A DNA stretch of 31,423 nt from an uncultured Lachnospiraceae bacterium (GCA_900554205.1 USGM01000023.1:1-31423); one strand, 5' to 3'. Shown: positions 16,981 to 24,669, counted from the first letter of the stretch. Numbers and translations are program-made. Notes: generated by a model not told the origin, from the letters alone.

Positions 16981-18350
16981 TCGATATCCCTCCAGTTCTT
17001 TACTTCAACAAATAATTCCTTCTCGTCATCCGCCAGAATCTGCCTCACACCGATTTCTTCTCTGTCTGCTCCCACCTCTGTCGTGCGATCTTCCCTGCCA
17101 AATCCACACTCTGTACGCCGTAGGCGGAACGTAATCACCTCTCCCCTCGTGACCTCAAATCTGCCCTTGTAAGTTCTTCTGTCTATATGATCAAGTTTTA
17201 AAGGCATCATTGAAAAACTTCCAAAATACACATCACTGTCCTCAGGGGTTTTTTCAGGAACCTTTACATAAATGGTAATACTTACTCTCTCGCTGTATAA
17301 ATCAGAGACAAAAATCCGCTTGCGCGCCACCAGCTTTTTATAGGTACAACAAATTTCCGTCTCCCCATTGATCTTTGTCTCAATCCTTCCGTCCGGAGAA
17401 ATACACAATATTTCATTATTTTCAACCAGATAATGCACATCCGGATTACTCACAGTCACTCCACTGCTATAGGTAATCAGACAATTTATGCTTCCGATAC
17501 TGCATTTCGGCGGCAGCTTTTCTATACCGCCCAGTTTCATGGAAACCGGAGTCTCAATTTCTCCGAAAAAAAACGTCAAGGGCATGAACACTCGCGCTCC
17601 CCATGCCTCCTCTGTATGGATTCCCATCGGCACCTTGTAATACAGAAAATCTTCTTCAAAGAGATAACCTGCCTTGTATAATTCTCTGACAACATTCTCT
17701 GTTCTATCGATGTAATCCTGTTCCCCCGTCCCGACATCCATCCATATCTTCAACGCTTTCTTTTCTTCGGGAATTAAGTATTCCAGATCATCCCAAAAGA
17801 AAGCCGGGGACATCACACCGATCTTTCCAAAGATGTCCTGATTGCGCATTCCTATGTTGTAAGTGACAAGTCCTCCCATCGAAGATCCTATCATCGCCGT
17901 ATTTTGCGGATCGGTCAACGTTCTGTAATTCCTATTTATGAATGGCATCAGCTGATGAATCAAAAACTCCTCATACTCATAGCCCCTTGCCTCCGCATTC
18001 AGCTTATATTCGCCAAATGTGCTGTTTTCAACAACCCTGTCAACACTTGGCCTATGAATATATTCGCTTGCTCTCGACCTCGAATTACCGATTCCAACAA
18101 TAATGAGCTTACAAATTCTTCGCGTTCTTATCAGCTCATCGACAACCCTGTCCACATGCCAGGAAGCGCCTGACAAAGTATCTGATGCGCTATCAAAAAT
18201 ACTCTGTCCATCATGCATGTACACAACCGGATACCTTCTGTCGGGCTCGGCATCATATCCATCCGGAACATAAATAAACAGATCTCTGGAATTTTTGAGC
18301 TTCTCGCTATAGTAATTATTAATAATATCAATTCTTGAACCCTGACCCAT
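16977..18350 (-). CDS. putative cytosolic esterase 3, first gene of the operon
   Basis: A 457-residue paralogue from the ATG at 18350, which has GGAGGG just upstream and matches the length of its sisters. The frame stays open to 18440, but that extension would translate the operator at 18371-18384, so it is rejected. Catalytic residues: S157 in GSSMGG, D205 (IWMDVGTGEQ), H245 (PMGIHTEEAW). The Ig-like module includes ILCISPDGRIETKINGETEI. The last 100 residues best resemble a CBM20-type starch-binding fold (VKVPEKTPEDSDVYFGSF near its start, VEVKNWRD at its end). It is cytosolic and probably controlled by the LacI-family protein encoded immediately upstream. Confidence 0.86.
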   Translation of the reverse strand: MGQGSRIDIINNYYSEKLKNSRDLFIYVPDGYDAEPDRRYPVVYMHDGQSIFDSASDTLSGASWHVDRVVDELIRTRRICKLIIVGIGNSRSRASEYIHRPSVDRVVENSTFGEYKLNAEARGYEYEEFLIHQLMPFINRNYRTLTDPQNTAMIGSSMGGLVTYNIGMRNQDIFGKIGVMSPAFFWDDLEYLIPEEKKALKIWMDVGTGEQDYIDRTENVVRELYKAGYLFEEDFLYYKVPMGIHTEEAWGARVFMPLTFFFGEIETPVSMKLGGIEKLPPKCSIGSINCLITYSSGVTVSNPDVHYLVENNEILCISPDGRIETKINGETEICCTYKKLVARKRIFVSDLYSERVSITIYVKVPEKTPEDSDVYFGSFSMMPLKLDHIDRRTYKGRFEVTRGEVITFRLRRTECGFGREDRTTEVGADREEIGVRQILADDEKELFVEVKNWRDIE

Positions 18351-18370
18351 TTCGCCCTCCACATTGTTTA

Positions 18371-18384
18371 TGCAAGCGCTTGCA
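18371..18384. promoter_or_regulatory. LacI-family (or CcpA cre) operator before the esterase operon
   Basis: A perfect 14-bp palindrome, TGCAAGCGCTTGCA, lies 20 bp upstream of the esterase 3 start and just downstream of a TATCAT box (18387-18392, minus strand). An identical copy lies at 19525-19538 before the LacI-family gene. The shared site and position point to repression by that regulator. The sequence with its flanks also satisfies the loose CcpA cre consensus, so catabolite repression is a possible second or alternative function. Confidence 0.8.
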
Positions 18385-18393
18385 TAATGATAG

Positions 18394-18414
18394 AAAAAAG
18401 CGGATTTCCCGCTT
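18394..18414 (-). terminator. Rho-independent terminator of the LacI-family gene
   Basis: On the minus strand, AAGCGG (18409-18414) and CCGCTT (18398-18403) form a 6-bp stem with the 5-nt loop GAAAT, followed immediately by a T run and CTATC. It lies 6 bp after the regulator's stop and before the operator at 18371. It implies that the regulator is a separate transcript and that the esterase operon has its own promoter. Confidence 0.75.
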
Positions 18415-18420
18415 GATTTT

Positions 18421-19443
18421 CTATATGGATTCTCTTTCAATTATTTTCGATGGAACAATAATATTGGAATAACCCGCCTTCTTATTTTCTATACAGGACA
18501 GTAAAAGTTCACATGCCTTTACCCCCAAATCAAATGCGTTCATATCAACGGTAGTCAGTCCGGGTCTGAAATATTCGGATGTCTGAACATTGTCGAAGCT
18601 TGCAATCGCAATGTCCTCCGGTATTTTATAGCCCAACTCCTGCATCTTGGTCATCATACCGAATGCCAGCATATCATCCTGCGCAACAATAGCATCGGGC
18701 TCTATGCCGCTTTCAATAATTTTCTGCATCATGTTATATCCGTTTTCTGTGATGAACTTGCCCGCAATAATATATTCTTCGTTGACCGGATGCCCATAAT
18801 CCGTAAGTGCTTTTTTATATCCCTCGACTTTATCAATCGAGATTCCAAAATTGGGAGATGCTCCCGCAAAAACAATCTTCTTTCTGCCTGCTTTTATCAG
18901 AAGCTCTGTTATCTGGTATGCACATTTAAAATTGTCATTATCAACCCAGTTGATCCCATCGGAATCAGAGGAAGGCTTTCCCAGTACCACGAACGGGGTC
19001 TTATATTTCTTCAGATTCTCAATAACAGGATCATTTACTCTTGAAAAATAATATACAATGCCATCCGTGACCCCGCCGACGGAAAGCTCTCTGATTTTCT
19101 TCTCATCCTCTTCCATATTGCCAAGGCTTGAGATCAGGAGATTATACCCTCTTCGATATGCGGTAACGCTCAATCCTCCGATAATGTCCATTGACAGCGG
19201 ATGTTTGAAGGTTTTATACAAAGCCCCCTCCGTCCTGCTGGCTAATACAACTCCAATTGTCTTAGATGAGTTTCTTGCCAGTGACCGCGCTATTATATTG
19301 GGTTGATATTTCATTTCTTCCATTATCTTCAGGACATTATTTCTGGTATCCTCGCTGATGTCCGGATGATTGGAGATCACTCTCGAAACAGTCGATGCCG
19401 ATACATTTGCCCTCTTTGCAATATCCGCCAGTGTTGTACTCAT
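18421..19443 (-). CDS. LacI/GalR-family transcriptional regulator (MalR-like)
   Basis: A 340-residue repressor. The N-terminal helix-turn-helix (TLADIAKRANVSASTVSRVI, about 4-23) and hinge helix (YQPNIIARSLARNSSKTIGV) are canonical, and the rest is a periplasmic-binding-protein-like sugar-sensing domain. Its own promoter carries the operator at 19525-19538, and the identical site at 18371-18384 precedes the esterase/MATE/GH13/ABC genes. It therefore most likely represses both itself and that operon and is released by a maltodextrin-like effector. The ATG has GAGGA shortly upstream. Confidence 0.93.
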   Translation of the reverse strand: MSTTLADIAKRANVSASTVSRVISNHPDISEDTRNNVLKIMEEMKYQPNIIARSLARNSSKTIGVVLASRTEGALYKTFKHPLSMDIIGGLSVTAYRRGYNLLISSLGNMEEDEKKIRELSVGGVTDGIVYYFSRVNDPVIENLKKYKTPFVVLGKPSSDSDGINWVDNDNFKCAYQITELLIKAGRKKIVFAGASPNFGISIDKVEGYKKALTDYGHPVNEEYIIAGKFITENGYNMMQKIIESGIEPDAIVAQDDMLAFGMMTKMQELGYKIPEDIAIASFDNVQTSEYFRPGLTTVDMNAFDLGVKACELLLSCIENKKAGYSNIIVPSKIIERESI

Positions 19444-19524
19444 GCATTCCTCGTATTATCAGTTAGTAGTATTTATGAATCCCTCTCCAGGAATAAATGC
19501 GATCTGTCAGCGGTTTTCTGTTTA

Positions 19525-19538
19525 TGCAAGCGCTTGCA
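19525..19538. promoter_or_regulatory. LacI-family operator (autoregulation)
   Basis: TGCAAGCGCTTGCA, identical to the site at 18371-18384, begins 12 bp downstream of the -10 box of the regulator's promoter. A repressor bound there would cover the transcription start, so negative autoregulation is expected. Confidence 0.8.
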
Positions 19539-19550
19539 GAACGCTTTCTA

Positions 19551-19579
19551 ATAATACCATTCACATGACTGCTTGTCAA
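19551..19579 (-). promoter_or_regulatory. sigma-A promoter of the LacI-family gene
   Basis: On the minus strand, TTGACA (19574-19579) and TATTAT (19551-19556) are separated by exactly 17 bp. The predicted start is close to 19544, upstream of the operator and about 100 bp before the regulator's ATG. The -35 matches consensus fully and the -10 at five of six positions. Confidence 0.75.
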
Positions 19580-19598
19580 CATGTTACCATTTTGCGTT

Positions 19599-20240
19599 TT
19601 ATTCTTTTTTCCAATTTTGCTGTATATGATTGATATTTTCCTGCACCAATGCCAGAAAATGCCCCGCATGTGCGCCGTCCATCTGCGTATGATGAAACTG
19701 GAAGGATATTGTCAGCGTTGTCTTCAGAAAGCCGCGCCGATACCTGCCCCAGATGAGAAATGGGTTATTAAATATCCCACTGTTCATTCCCACAGCTCCA
19801 TCAATTTCCGTATCTACAATGGCAGAGGTGCCGATAACCATACTGTCTGTCAGGTCGTGATTTTCACACTTTTGCGCAACCTCCTGCGTCAGGCTTAAAT
19901 AGTCGCGATTGAACTGTGCCAGATCAGCATCAAACGGCACGTCACAGGAGCTGACCTCACCCTTTCTGTCTTTAACGATAGTGTTTACCGCCAACGTATC
20001 GTAGCGAAATAATTTCCCCTGTACCGGAAGCATATAAAATTCCTTCACCTCGCATGCCGCTCTGCCGATACACCAGCATAAAAGCATATTAAATTTCAAA
20101 TGATGCCTGCCGCTCATCTTCACCAGCCGTGTAACATCCAATGTCTTAAAAAAAGTTACCATTGGATTAGGCGCATTCATCCACAATTCAAACGCCTCGG
20201 CACGCATTGTCGTCTTCGGATCTATTACTGTCGGTTCCAT
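19599..20240 (-). CDS. chloramphenicol acetyltransferase-like protein
   Basis: A 213-residue CAT-fold acyltransferase, close to the usual 210-220 residues. The C-terminal active-site motif HHTQMDG carries the catalytic histidine (second His, about 184), followed by AHAGHFL. The N-terminal segment FELWMNAPNPMVTFFKTLDV aligns with CAT proteins, and a substrate-region segment IFNNPFLIWGRY is visible. It would use acetyl-CoA to acetylate a hydroxyl group, and may or may not confer chloramphenicol resistance; many gut homologues are untested. The ATG at 20240 has GGAGG five bases upstream; a GTG at 20252 would read through that site. It is the last gene of the run that starts near 24640. Confidence 0.88.
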   Translation of the reverse strand: MEPTVIDPKTTMRAEAFELWMNAPNPMVTFFKTLDVTRLVKMSGRHHLKFNMLLCWCIGRAACEVKEFYMLPVQGKLFRYDTLAVNTIVKDRKGEVSSCDVPFDADLAQFNRDYLSLTQEVAQKCENHDLTDSMVIGTSAIVDTEIDGAVGMNSGIFNNPFLIWGRYRRGFLKTTLTISFQFHHTQMDGAHAGHFLALVQENINHIQQNWKKE

Positions 20241-20279
20241 TTGTTCCTCCACAAATTAGGTTCTATCTTCCAGATCATA

Positions 20280-20852
20280 TCAGTCTAATACAATGAGATC
20301 AGACTGTTCATATCGATTATGTCCCGGCAAGCTCTTTTTGTATTTCCAGCATGCAATCGCTTCTTCCAGACTTCTACCCTGATTACCTTCAAAGAAGTCA
20401 CGGATATAGGTGTTATACTCAAACTGTCTGTCGATCGTCGTCTGTCCTTGCTTCTTTTCCTCTAAAATCCGATAATATACTTTTATTGCATCTCCGTAAG
20501 TCTCTCCGGCGTTTGCCTTCAGCCATTTCTGGAATTGTACATTAAATGAAAACCCTTTTGCGATCTTTTCGCGGAAAAAAGCTCTGTGCTTTTCAGAGCA
20601 TACAATATTCTGCTCTATCTTCGTGTCCTCGGTAATCATGCCAACGTTTACCGTTGATCTATTCCTTGCCGGGGCCGCAAGCACTTTCCCGGTATCAAGA
20701 AAGTATGCAATTCTGGCTGTGAGTTCTATCTTACCGCCCGAAGCCGGTAAGCCGTTTTCGCGGCAAAAATCAACTAATTCCTGCCTCAGATAATAAAAGC
20801 TTCGGAAAGTTGCTGCATCTAATTCCTTATTCAGATTTGGTCTTTGACTCAT
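20280..20852 (-). CDS. SAP-domain protein (DUF6434-like)
   Basis: A 190-residue protein. Residues about 15-55 form a SAP-like helix-loop-helix (LRQELVDFCRENGLPASGGK followed by IELTARIAYFLDTGK), a small nucleic-acid-binding fold. The remainder, with CSEKHRAFFREKIAKGFSFN and a WK-containing C-terminus, matches the family usually called SAP domain/DUF6434. A role in DNA or RNA binding is an inference. It sits between a small membrane-protein gene (44 bp upstream) and the CAT-like gene (39 bp downstream) on the same strand. There is no membrane segment or signal peptide. Confidence 0.75.
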   Translation of the reverse strand: MSQRPNLNKELDAATFRSFYYLRQELVDFCRENGLPASGGKIELTARIAYFLDTGKVLAAPARNRSTVNVGMITEDTKIEQNIVCSEKHRAFFREKIAKGFSFNVQFQKWLKANAGETYGDAIKVYYRILEEKKQGQTTIDRQFEYNTYIRDFFEGNQGRSLEEAIACWKYKKSLPGHNRYEQSDLIVLD

Positions 20853-20896
20853 CTTTTTTCAGGCAAACTCCCTTCTGTTCAGTCGCTTTCCTATAA

Positions 20897-21307
20897 TTAC
20901 ATGAAAATCCTTGCAAATTCCATGACGATAATTTTCAGCATCACACCGCCGGACATAATATAAAACCAGACCTCCCGCGCATGCTGTGATTTTGCAATGG
21001 GTGTCGCAATCGCCGCAATGATAATAATGGCAGCTCCGATACATCCAATCAGATTAGGAATACTTACAAGCGGAAAGATGCCCGGTGCACAACTTCCGTC
21101 GATTGCCGACTGAATCGTTTTATCCAGTCCGTCCCTTGCTGCTGCCATACAGCATATGACAAGACCATATACCAGCACAAACAGGCTCCTGCGTCCCCAG
21201 AAATTTATGCTTCCCCGGTTCCAGATGGAATAACCGAGAAACCCGACCAGAGATAAAATCATAACTGTTGTTATTGTCGTTACTGTATTTCCAAAATAAA
21301 GTTTCAT
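20897..21307 (-). CDS. small four-helix membrane protein of unknown function
   Basis: A 136-residue hydrophobic protein with about four predicted helices (roughly 9-28, 40-57, 75-100 and 112-130). I do not recognise a named family with certainty. Its ATG lies two bases after the flavodoxin stop, with GGGAGG overlapping the end of that gene, so the two are translationally coupled. The context (TetR, flavodoxin) could suggest a membrane partner for a redox or heme-linked process, but nothing in the sequence proves it. Confidence 0.7.
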   Translation of the reverse strand: MKLYFGNTVTTITTVMILSLVGFLGYSIWNRGSINFWGRRSLFVLVYGLVICCMAAARDGLDKTIQSAIDGSCAPGIFPLVSIPNLIGCIGAAIIIIAAIATPIAKSQHAREVWFYIMSGGVMLKIIVMEFARIFM

Positions 21308-21309
21308 CC

Positions 21310-21831
21310 TTATCTGCCTCCCTGCTGCTCTCTATCCCGCGCCCAGTCAATAACCGCTTTCAGATTTTCAAACCGGACACGTTGTCCACCATTCATCATC
21401 ATATCCAGCATATCGTCTTCCTCCGGAGTACGATCCGCCTTATCCGCCAATGCTTTTCCTGCCGTTTTTACCATCAGCCCCATCATAAGCTTATATGCGC
21501 CATGAAGCTTCGCCACATCAAAGTTTCCCTGTAATGTGAACAGCGGAATCTGGTTCGGAATCGCATTCTTTGCCCGGATTTCCTTCACCTGTGTTCCGGT
21601 CTGTCCCATACCGACAGCACACACAGCAAGAACCTTATATCTCTTTACAATGTCGGCATATCCTTTAATACTGCTTGCCATGACCCATCCAAGATAAAGG
21701 ATCTCCGCCCCTGCAGGGACGATCCTCTTTGCTTCATCGACTCTGTAAACAGATATTCCTAACTCATGTCCCAACAATTTTGCATACTGGGCAGTACTAC
21801 CGGTATTCGATGTATAAACAATCGCTTTCAT
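21310..21831 (-). CDS. flavodoxin-domain protein (HemG/Flavodoxin_5-like)
   Basis: A 173-residue protein starting MKAIVYTSNTGSTAQYAKLL, where the TSNTGST loop is the FMN phosphate-binding motif. LYLGWVMASSIKGYAD and VCAVGMGQTG are the next two FMN-contacting loops. A C-terminal extension of about 40 residues is charged. The ATG at 21831 is chosen because AGGAGG lies nine bases upstream; the frame is open to 22017, but that extension only shadows the TetR gene. It lies 13 bp after the TetR gene and probably shares its regulation. It is likely an FMN-binding electron carrier or quinone/protoporphyrinogen-type oxidoreductase. Confidence 0.87.
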   Translation of the reverse strand: MKAIVYTSNTGSTAQYAKLLGHELGISVYRVDEAKRIVPAGAEILYLGWVMASSIKGYADIVKRYKVLAVCAVGMGQTGTQVKEIRAKNAIPNQIPLFTLQGNFDVAKLHGAYKLMMGLMVKTAGKALADKADRTPEEDDMLDMMMNGGQRVRFENLKAVIDWARDREQQGGR

Positions 21832-21844
21832 TCCATTTGTCCTC

Positions 21845-22462
21845 CTAAGACAATCTCTTATGTATCTCAGCAAAATGCTCCACATGGTGTTCAAGAAGCT
21901 CAAGCACCTTTTGCTTGTCATCTGTGCCATCATAAATGCTATAGAGCAAAAAGATCGGGCCGTAAAAATCCAGCGCCAGCTGTCTGGCTTCTCCGGCATC
22001 TTCCAAAAGTCCTGCAAACAACGTCTCTATGTAAGACAACGGGCCAGCTGCAAGATATTTCTGATAAAGTGCTGTCAGCTGCGGATCTCTGTACTGTTCC
22101 AATGTCAGCATCTTTCGGAAACAGCATGGAAATTCTTCCTCCGTCCAATGGAGAAACTGTATTTTGGTAAACTGCCTGATCTTGTCGAACGCAGCGCCTT
22201 TGTACCCGGCGATCACATCCTCCATTTTTCCTTCAGGCATCTCATATTGCTTTACTCTTTCCCTGTCCATCTCATTCATCTGATCTACGATGCTGTCCAG
22301 AATCTCCTGTTTGCTCTGATAATGTTTGTACAATGCAGCCTTGGTAACTCCAAGCCTTGCTGCAATATCATTCATGGAAGTTCCCATATAACCGCTCTGG
22401 GAAAAGAGTTTTAGCGCTTCTTCCAAGATTCTTGCCTTTGTGTTCTTCTCTCTGCTTTCCAT
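21845..22462 (-). CDS. TetR/AcrR-family regulator
   Basis: A 205-residue regulator. The N-terminal helix-turn-helix is typical (ARILEEALKLFSQSGYMGTS, then NDIAARLGVTKAALYKHYQS). The C-terminal ligand-binding helices form a separate all-helical domain. It lies 23 bp after the lipoprotein gene and 13 bp before the flavodoxin gene. The best candidate operator in the window is the pair of inverted 16-bp repeats around the -10 box at 24628-24669, at the head of the same gene run; no comparable site was seen directly upstream of this gene. Autoregulation is therefore inferred, and the ligand is unknown. Confidence 0.9.
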   Translation of the reverse strand: MESREKNTKARILEEALKLFSQSGYMGTSMNDIAARLGVTKAALYKHYQSKQEILDSIVDQMNEMDRERVKQYEMPEGKMEDVIAGYKGAAFDKIRQFTKIQFLHWTEEEFPCCFRKMLTLEQYRDPQLTALYQKYLAAGPLSYIETLFAGLLEDAGEARQLALDFYGPIFLLYSIYDGTDDKQKVLELLEHHVEHFAEIHKRLS

Positions 22463-22485
22463 CTGAATCCTCCTTGATTGAGGTG

Positions 22486-23595
22486 TTATCTCAGGCCGAC
22501 CGTTTCCATAATTGCCTCAATGCTCTCCACGGGAGCATCGCTCCAAGGATATGCGGCATCGCCACACCCTGCGGATTCCAGAAGCTCCATTGCATCAGCC
22601 TTCTCTCCAATCAACTTCTGATATGCCTCATCCACGACCGTCAATTTCTCCGAGAAGGCAACCTGCTCATCATTTCCCTTATCCGACAGCCATGCAACCG
22701 TGGCATCCTTAATCTCCTGCGGATCAAGGCCTGTTGTCGTTCCCCAGTCCAACAATTTTACGGCTGACTGCACTGCTGTCATATAGGCGCCTGCGGTTCC
22801 CACTGATGTGTTTTGATTGATTTCATCAAGAATCGGCAGTTGTATGGAAGAATCATTTCCACTGTCTCCGGTCGCCTGCTTCCGCTCAAACGGCAGCAAT
22901 TCTAACTGCTGATAAGAGGATGCCTCCGTTGCATATCCGAGATCTGTCAGAGTTCCATTACTCAGGCTCAGTGTGGTATCAATGCTGTCAGCTGCTCCGC
23001 TGGAACCTTGATTCGCAAATAAACTGGAACCCGCATAATAATATCTGTCACGCTCTCCGCTGGTGAATATCTGCACCGTGCCTCCGTTTCCATCCAGACC
23101 GTACAGGTCGAATACCATCTTTCCATAGAATTCGTCTGTAACCTTCGCGGTTGTACCAATCAACAGCTCTGCCGTGCCATTCCCATCAATATCCTTAATC
23201 GCATACCCGATGTTTTCAAACGGATCCTCTCCATAGCAGTCTGCAATCATGTAATTCAGATTATGATCCCACAGATTTTGACCGGCCCATTGCTCCGACA
23301 AAGCTGTTGAATAGCTGGAAATAATCTCGCCGTAAGCATCTGCTGCTTCACTCTCCGATATCCCGGGAGCTTGTTCTTTTACTTCTGTTGAAGACTCTTC
23401 TGTTCCTAAATCCGCCGAGGGCTTCTCCGATTCTAAATCCGTCACCGGCTCTCCTGTTTCCATACTTGTCTCAATTTCTTCAGAAGTCTGTTCTGTCTGT
23501 AACGTCGAACTCTCTTCCTTCAATGCATTTCCATCTCCGCAGGCACATAAGGTTACCGTCATTGTTACTAAAGCTAAAACCGTTAATTTTTTCAT
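22486..23595 (-). CDS. secreted lipoprotein with acidic linker
   Basis: A 369-residue lipoprotein from MKKLTVLALV, with lipobox LCAC (C19). Residues about 25-85 are a Ser/Thr/Glu-rich linker, followed by a globular part. One segment, DIDGNGTAELLIG, resembles the calcium-binding or FG-GAP/VCBS-like repeats common in clostridial lipoproteins, and DLYGLDGNGG is similar. No enzymatic motif is recognised. The ATG at 23595 has GGAGG seven bases upstream; a start five codons earlier would include that site. It should be attached to the outer face of the membrane. It follows the unknown 275-residue protein by 47 bp. Confidence 0.85.
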   Translation of the reverse strand: MKKLTVLALVTMTVTLCACGDGNALKEESSTLQTEQTSEEIETSMETGEPVTDLESEKPSADLGTEESSTEVKEQAPGISESEAADAYGEIISSYSTALSEQWAGQNLWDHNLNYMIADCYGEDPFENIGYAIKDIDGNGTAELLIGTTAKVTDEFYGKMVFDLYGLDGNGGTVQIFTSGERDRYYYAGSSLFANQGSSGAADSIDTTLSLSNGTLTDLGYATEASSYQQLELLPFERKQATGDSGNDSSIQLPILDEINQNTSVGTAGAYMTAVQSAVKLLDWGTTTGLDPQEIKDATVAWLSDKGNDEQVAFSEKLTVVDEAYQKLIGEKADAMELLESAGCGDAAYPWSDAPVESIEAIMETVGLR

Positions 23596-23642
23596 AATTT
23601 CATCCTCCATCTCTTAAATAAGTTTTGATAATCTCCAATTTA

Positions 23643-24470
23643 CTATTTGTTAATTTGCTCCTTTAGCCCATGCACAAAGGAATAAACTTTTTCTGACCAT
23701 TGCCAGACATCCAGATTTTCTTGCTCCAGGCAATAAGCCCTTTCCATCAGATTTTCAGGCATGTTTGCCATGATTTGTTCTTTATACTCTGACGGAATTA
23801 CAATTGCAAACACATAATCAGCCAGCTTTACTTCATCCTTCACCTTTATCGGCAAAAATCCATCGTGTACCGCCTGCGGATGCTTTTCCAGCTCATCATA
23901 CTTAAAATAAAAGCGCACTCCCGGTGTAAAGCCGGCTCCCATTTCTTCTACACTTGGACCTCTTCCCAGCTTTCTCTCCATTACCAGCCTGTCCCCCGCC
24001 TGACAGTTTCCCCACGAAAACATGACATAGTAAAAAAAGTCCAGCGGATCATTCGCAGCATTTCTTTTTTCTTTCTGCAATACGGTATCCTGAAGTTTCC
24101 TCGCATTTACCGCAGAAAGCAATGCCCCACATTTTATGATGGAAATTGCATTTTCCAAAGGCGCGGTATGACATACCAGATCTGTCATACACCCTCCACG
24201 GGCTGTGCATGCAGTGCATTCCCTGATGATTTCAGGTCTGCGGACATCTCTGTATTTGTCCGGACTTCGTATTTCCTCCCGGACATAATCTAAAATATCC
24301 TGCCGGTCTGCTGTTATCTCACAATCCCTTCCGTTGGCTTTCTCATAATTCACAAAGTCAATAATATCCTTCATCTCGTTATCGCTTACCGCCGGATAAT
24401 CAGATAACGCCTTATAAAAAACACCATCCCATACTTCTGAGAATTCATGTTTACCAATATCTATTTTCAT
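23643..24470 (-). CDS. conserved protein of unknown function, possible ADP-ribosyltransferase-like fold
   Basis: A 275-residue cytosolic protein I cannot name with confidence. Four cysteines (C85, C88, C94, C100) lie close together before LVCHTAPLENAISIIKCGAL. That His-x-x-x-x-(L/I)-x-x-I-x-x-x-G-x-L pattern is reminiscent of DarT or RNA 2'-phosphotransferase-type ART folds, with FFYYVMFSWGNC as a possible second element. This is a weak inference. The C-terminus (LDVWQWSEKVYSFVH) is duplicated in a remnant at 24680-24850. It is the first intact gene after the strong promoter at 24648-24676 and heads a seven-gene run. The ATG follows an AAGGAAG/GGAG site. Confidence 0.7.
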   Translation of the reverse strand: MKIDIGKHEFSEVWDGVFYKALSDYPAVSDNEMKDIIDFVNYEKANGRDCEITADRQDILDYVREEIRSPDKYRDVRRPEIIRECTACTARGGCMTDLVCHTAPLENAISIIKCGALLSAVNARKLQDTVLQKEKRNAANDPLDFFYYVMFSWGNCQAGDRLVMERKLGRGPSVEEMGAGFTPGVRFYFKYDELEKHPQAVHDGFLPIKVKDEVKLADYVFAIVIPSEYKEQIMANMPENLMERAYCLEQENLDVWQWSEKVYSFVHGLKEQINK

Positions 24471-24482
24471 TCTCCAACTTCC

Positions 24483-24622
24483 TTAATCCATGCAATGCTT
24501 GTATAAAAATCCTTTCAAAATGAACAGTAAAAATTCCAGCACTGTAGGATAAGTTTCCCCTGTCAATGCCAGAAACAGAACTGTTAAAATACCGAATTTT
24601 GTGCTTTGCATATATCATCTTC
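24483..24622 (-). pseudogene. remnant of an XRE-type regulator C-terminus
   Basis: On the minus strand this stretch reads LFLALTGETYPTVLEFLLF and ends with a stop at 24483-24485. It matches the C-terminal membrane segment of the intact XRE gene at 25773-26378 (LFLALTGETYATALAFLLF) in both protein and DNA. A further upstream piece (AAGATG...GCAAAGCACAAAAT) also aligns, but an internal deletion of about 24 bases removes the segment between them. No HTH domain remains. It lies directly between the promoter at 24648 and the next gene. Confidence 0.8.
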
Positions 24623-24627
24623 GTGTG

Positions 24628-24669
24628 GTTACCCATCGGTTACTTGTATTATAGTGACCGATAGGTAAC
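24628..24669. promoter_or_regulatory. paired inverted operator flanking the -10 box (TetR-type)
   Basis: GTTACCCATCGGTTAC (24628-24643, plus strand) and GTTACCTATCGGTCAC (minus strand of 24654-24669) form an inverted pair matching at 14 of 16 positions, 26 bp centre to centre. Each unit is itself nearly palindromic, as TetR-family operators are. The pair brackets the -10 box, so a bound protein would block transcription. The TetR gene at 21845-22462, in the same run, is the natural candidate. Confidence 0.7.

Noticed and set aside
18351..18440. N-terminal extension of esterase 3 to 18440
   Set aside because: It would translate the LacI operator and the regulator's terminator, while the ATG at 18350 has a strong ribosome site and matches the paralogues' length.
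21832..22017. N-terminal extension of the flavodoxin gene
   Set aside because: The extra residues only shadow the TetR gene, and the flavodoxin fold begins exactly at MKAIVY with AGGAGG upstream.
21860..22414. 184-codon plus-strand frame across the TetR gene
   Set aside because: It is a shadow of the TetR gene, with no ribosome site or family match.
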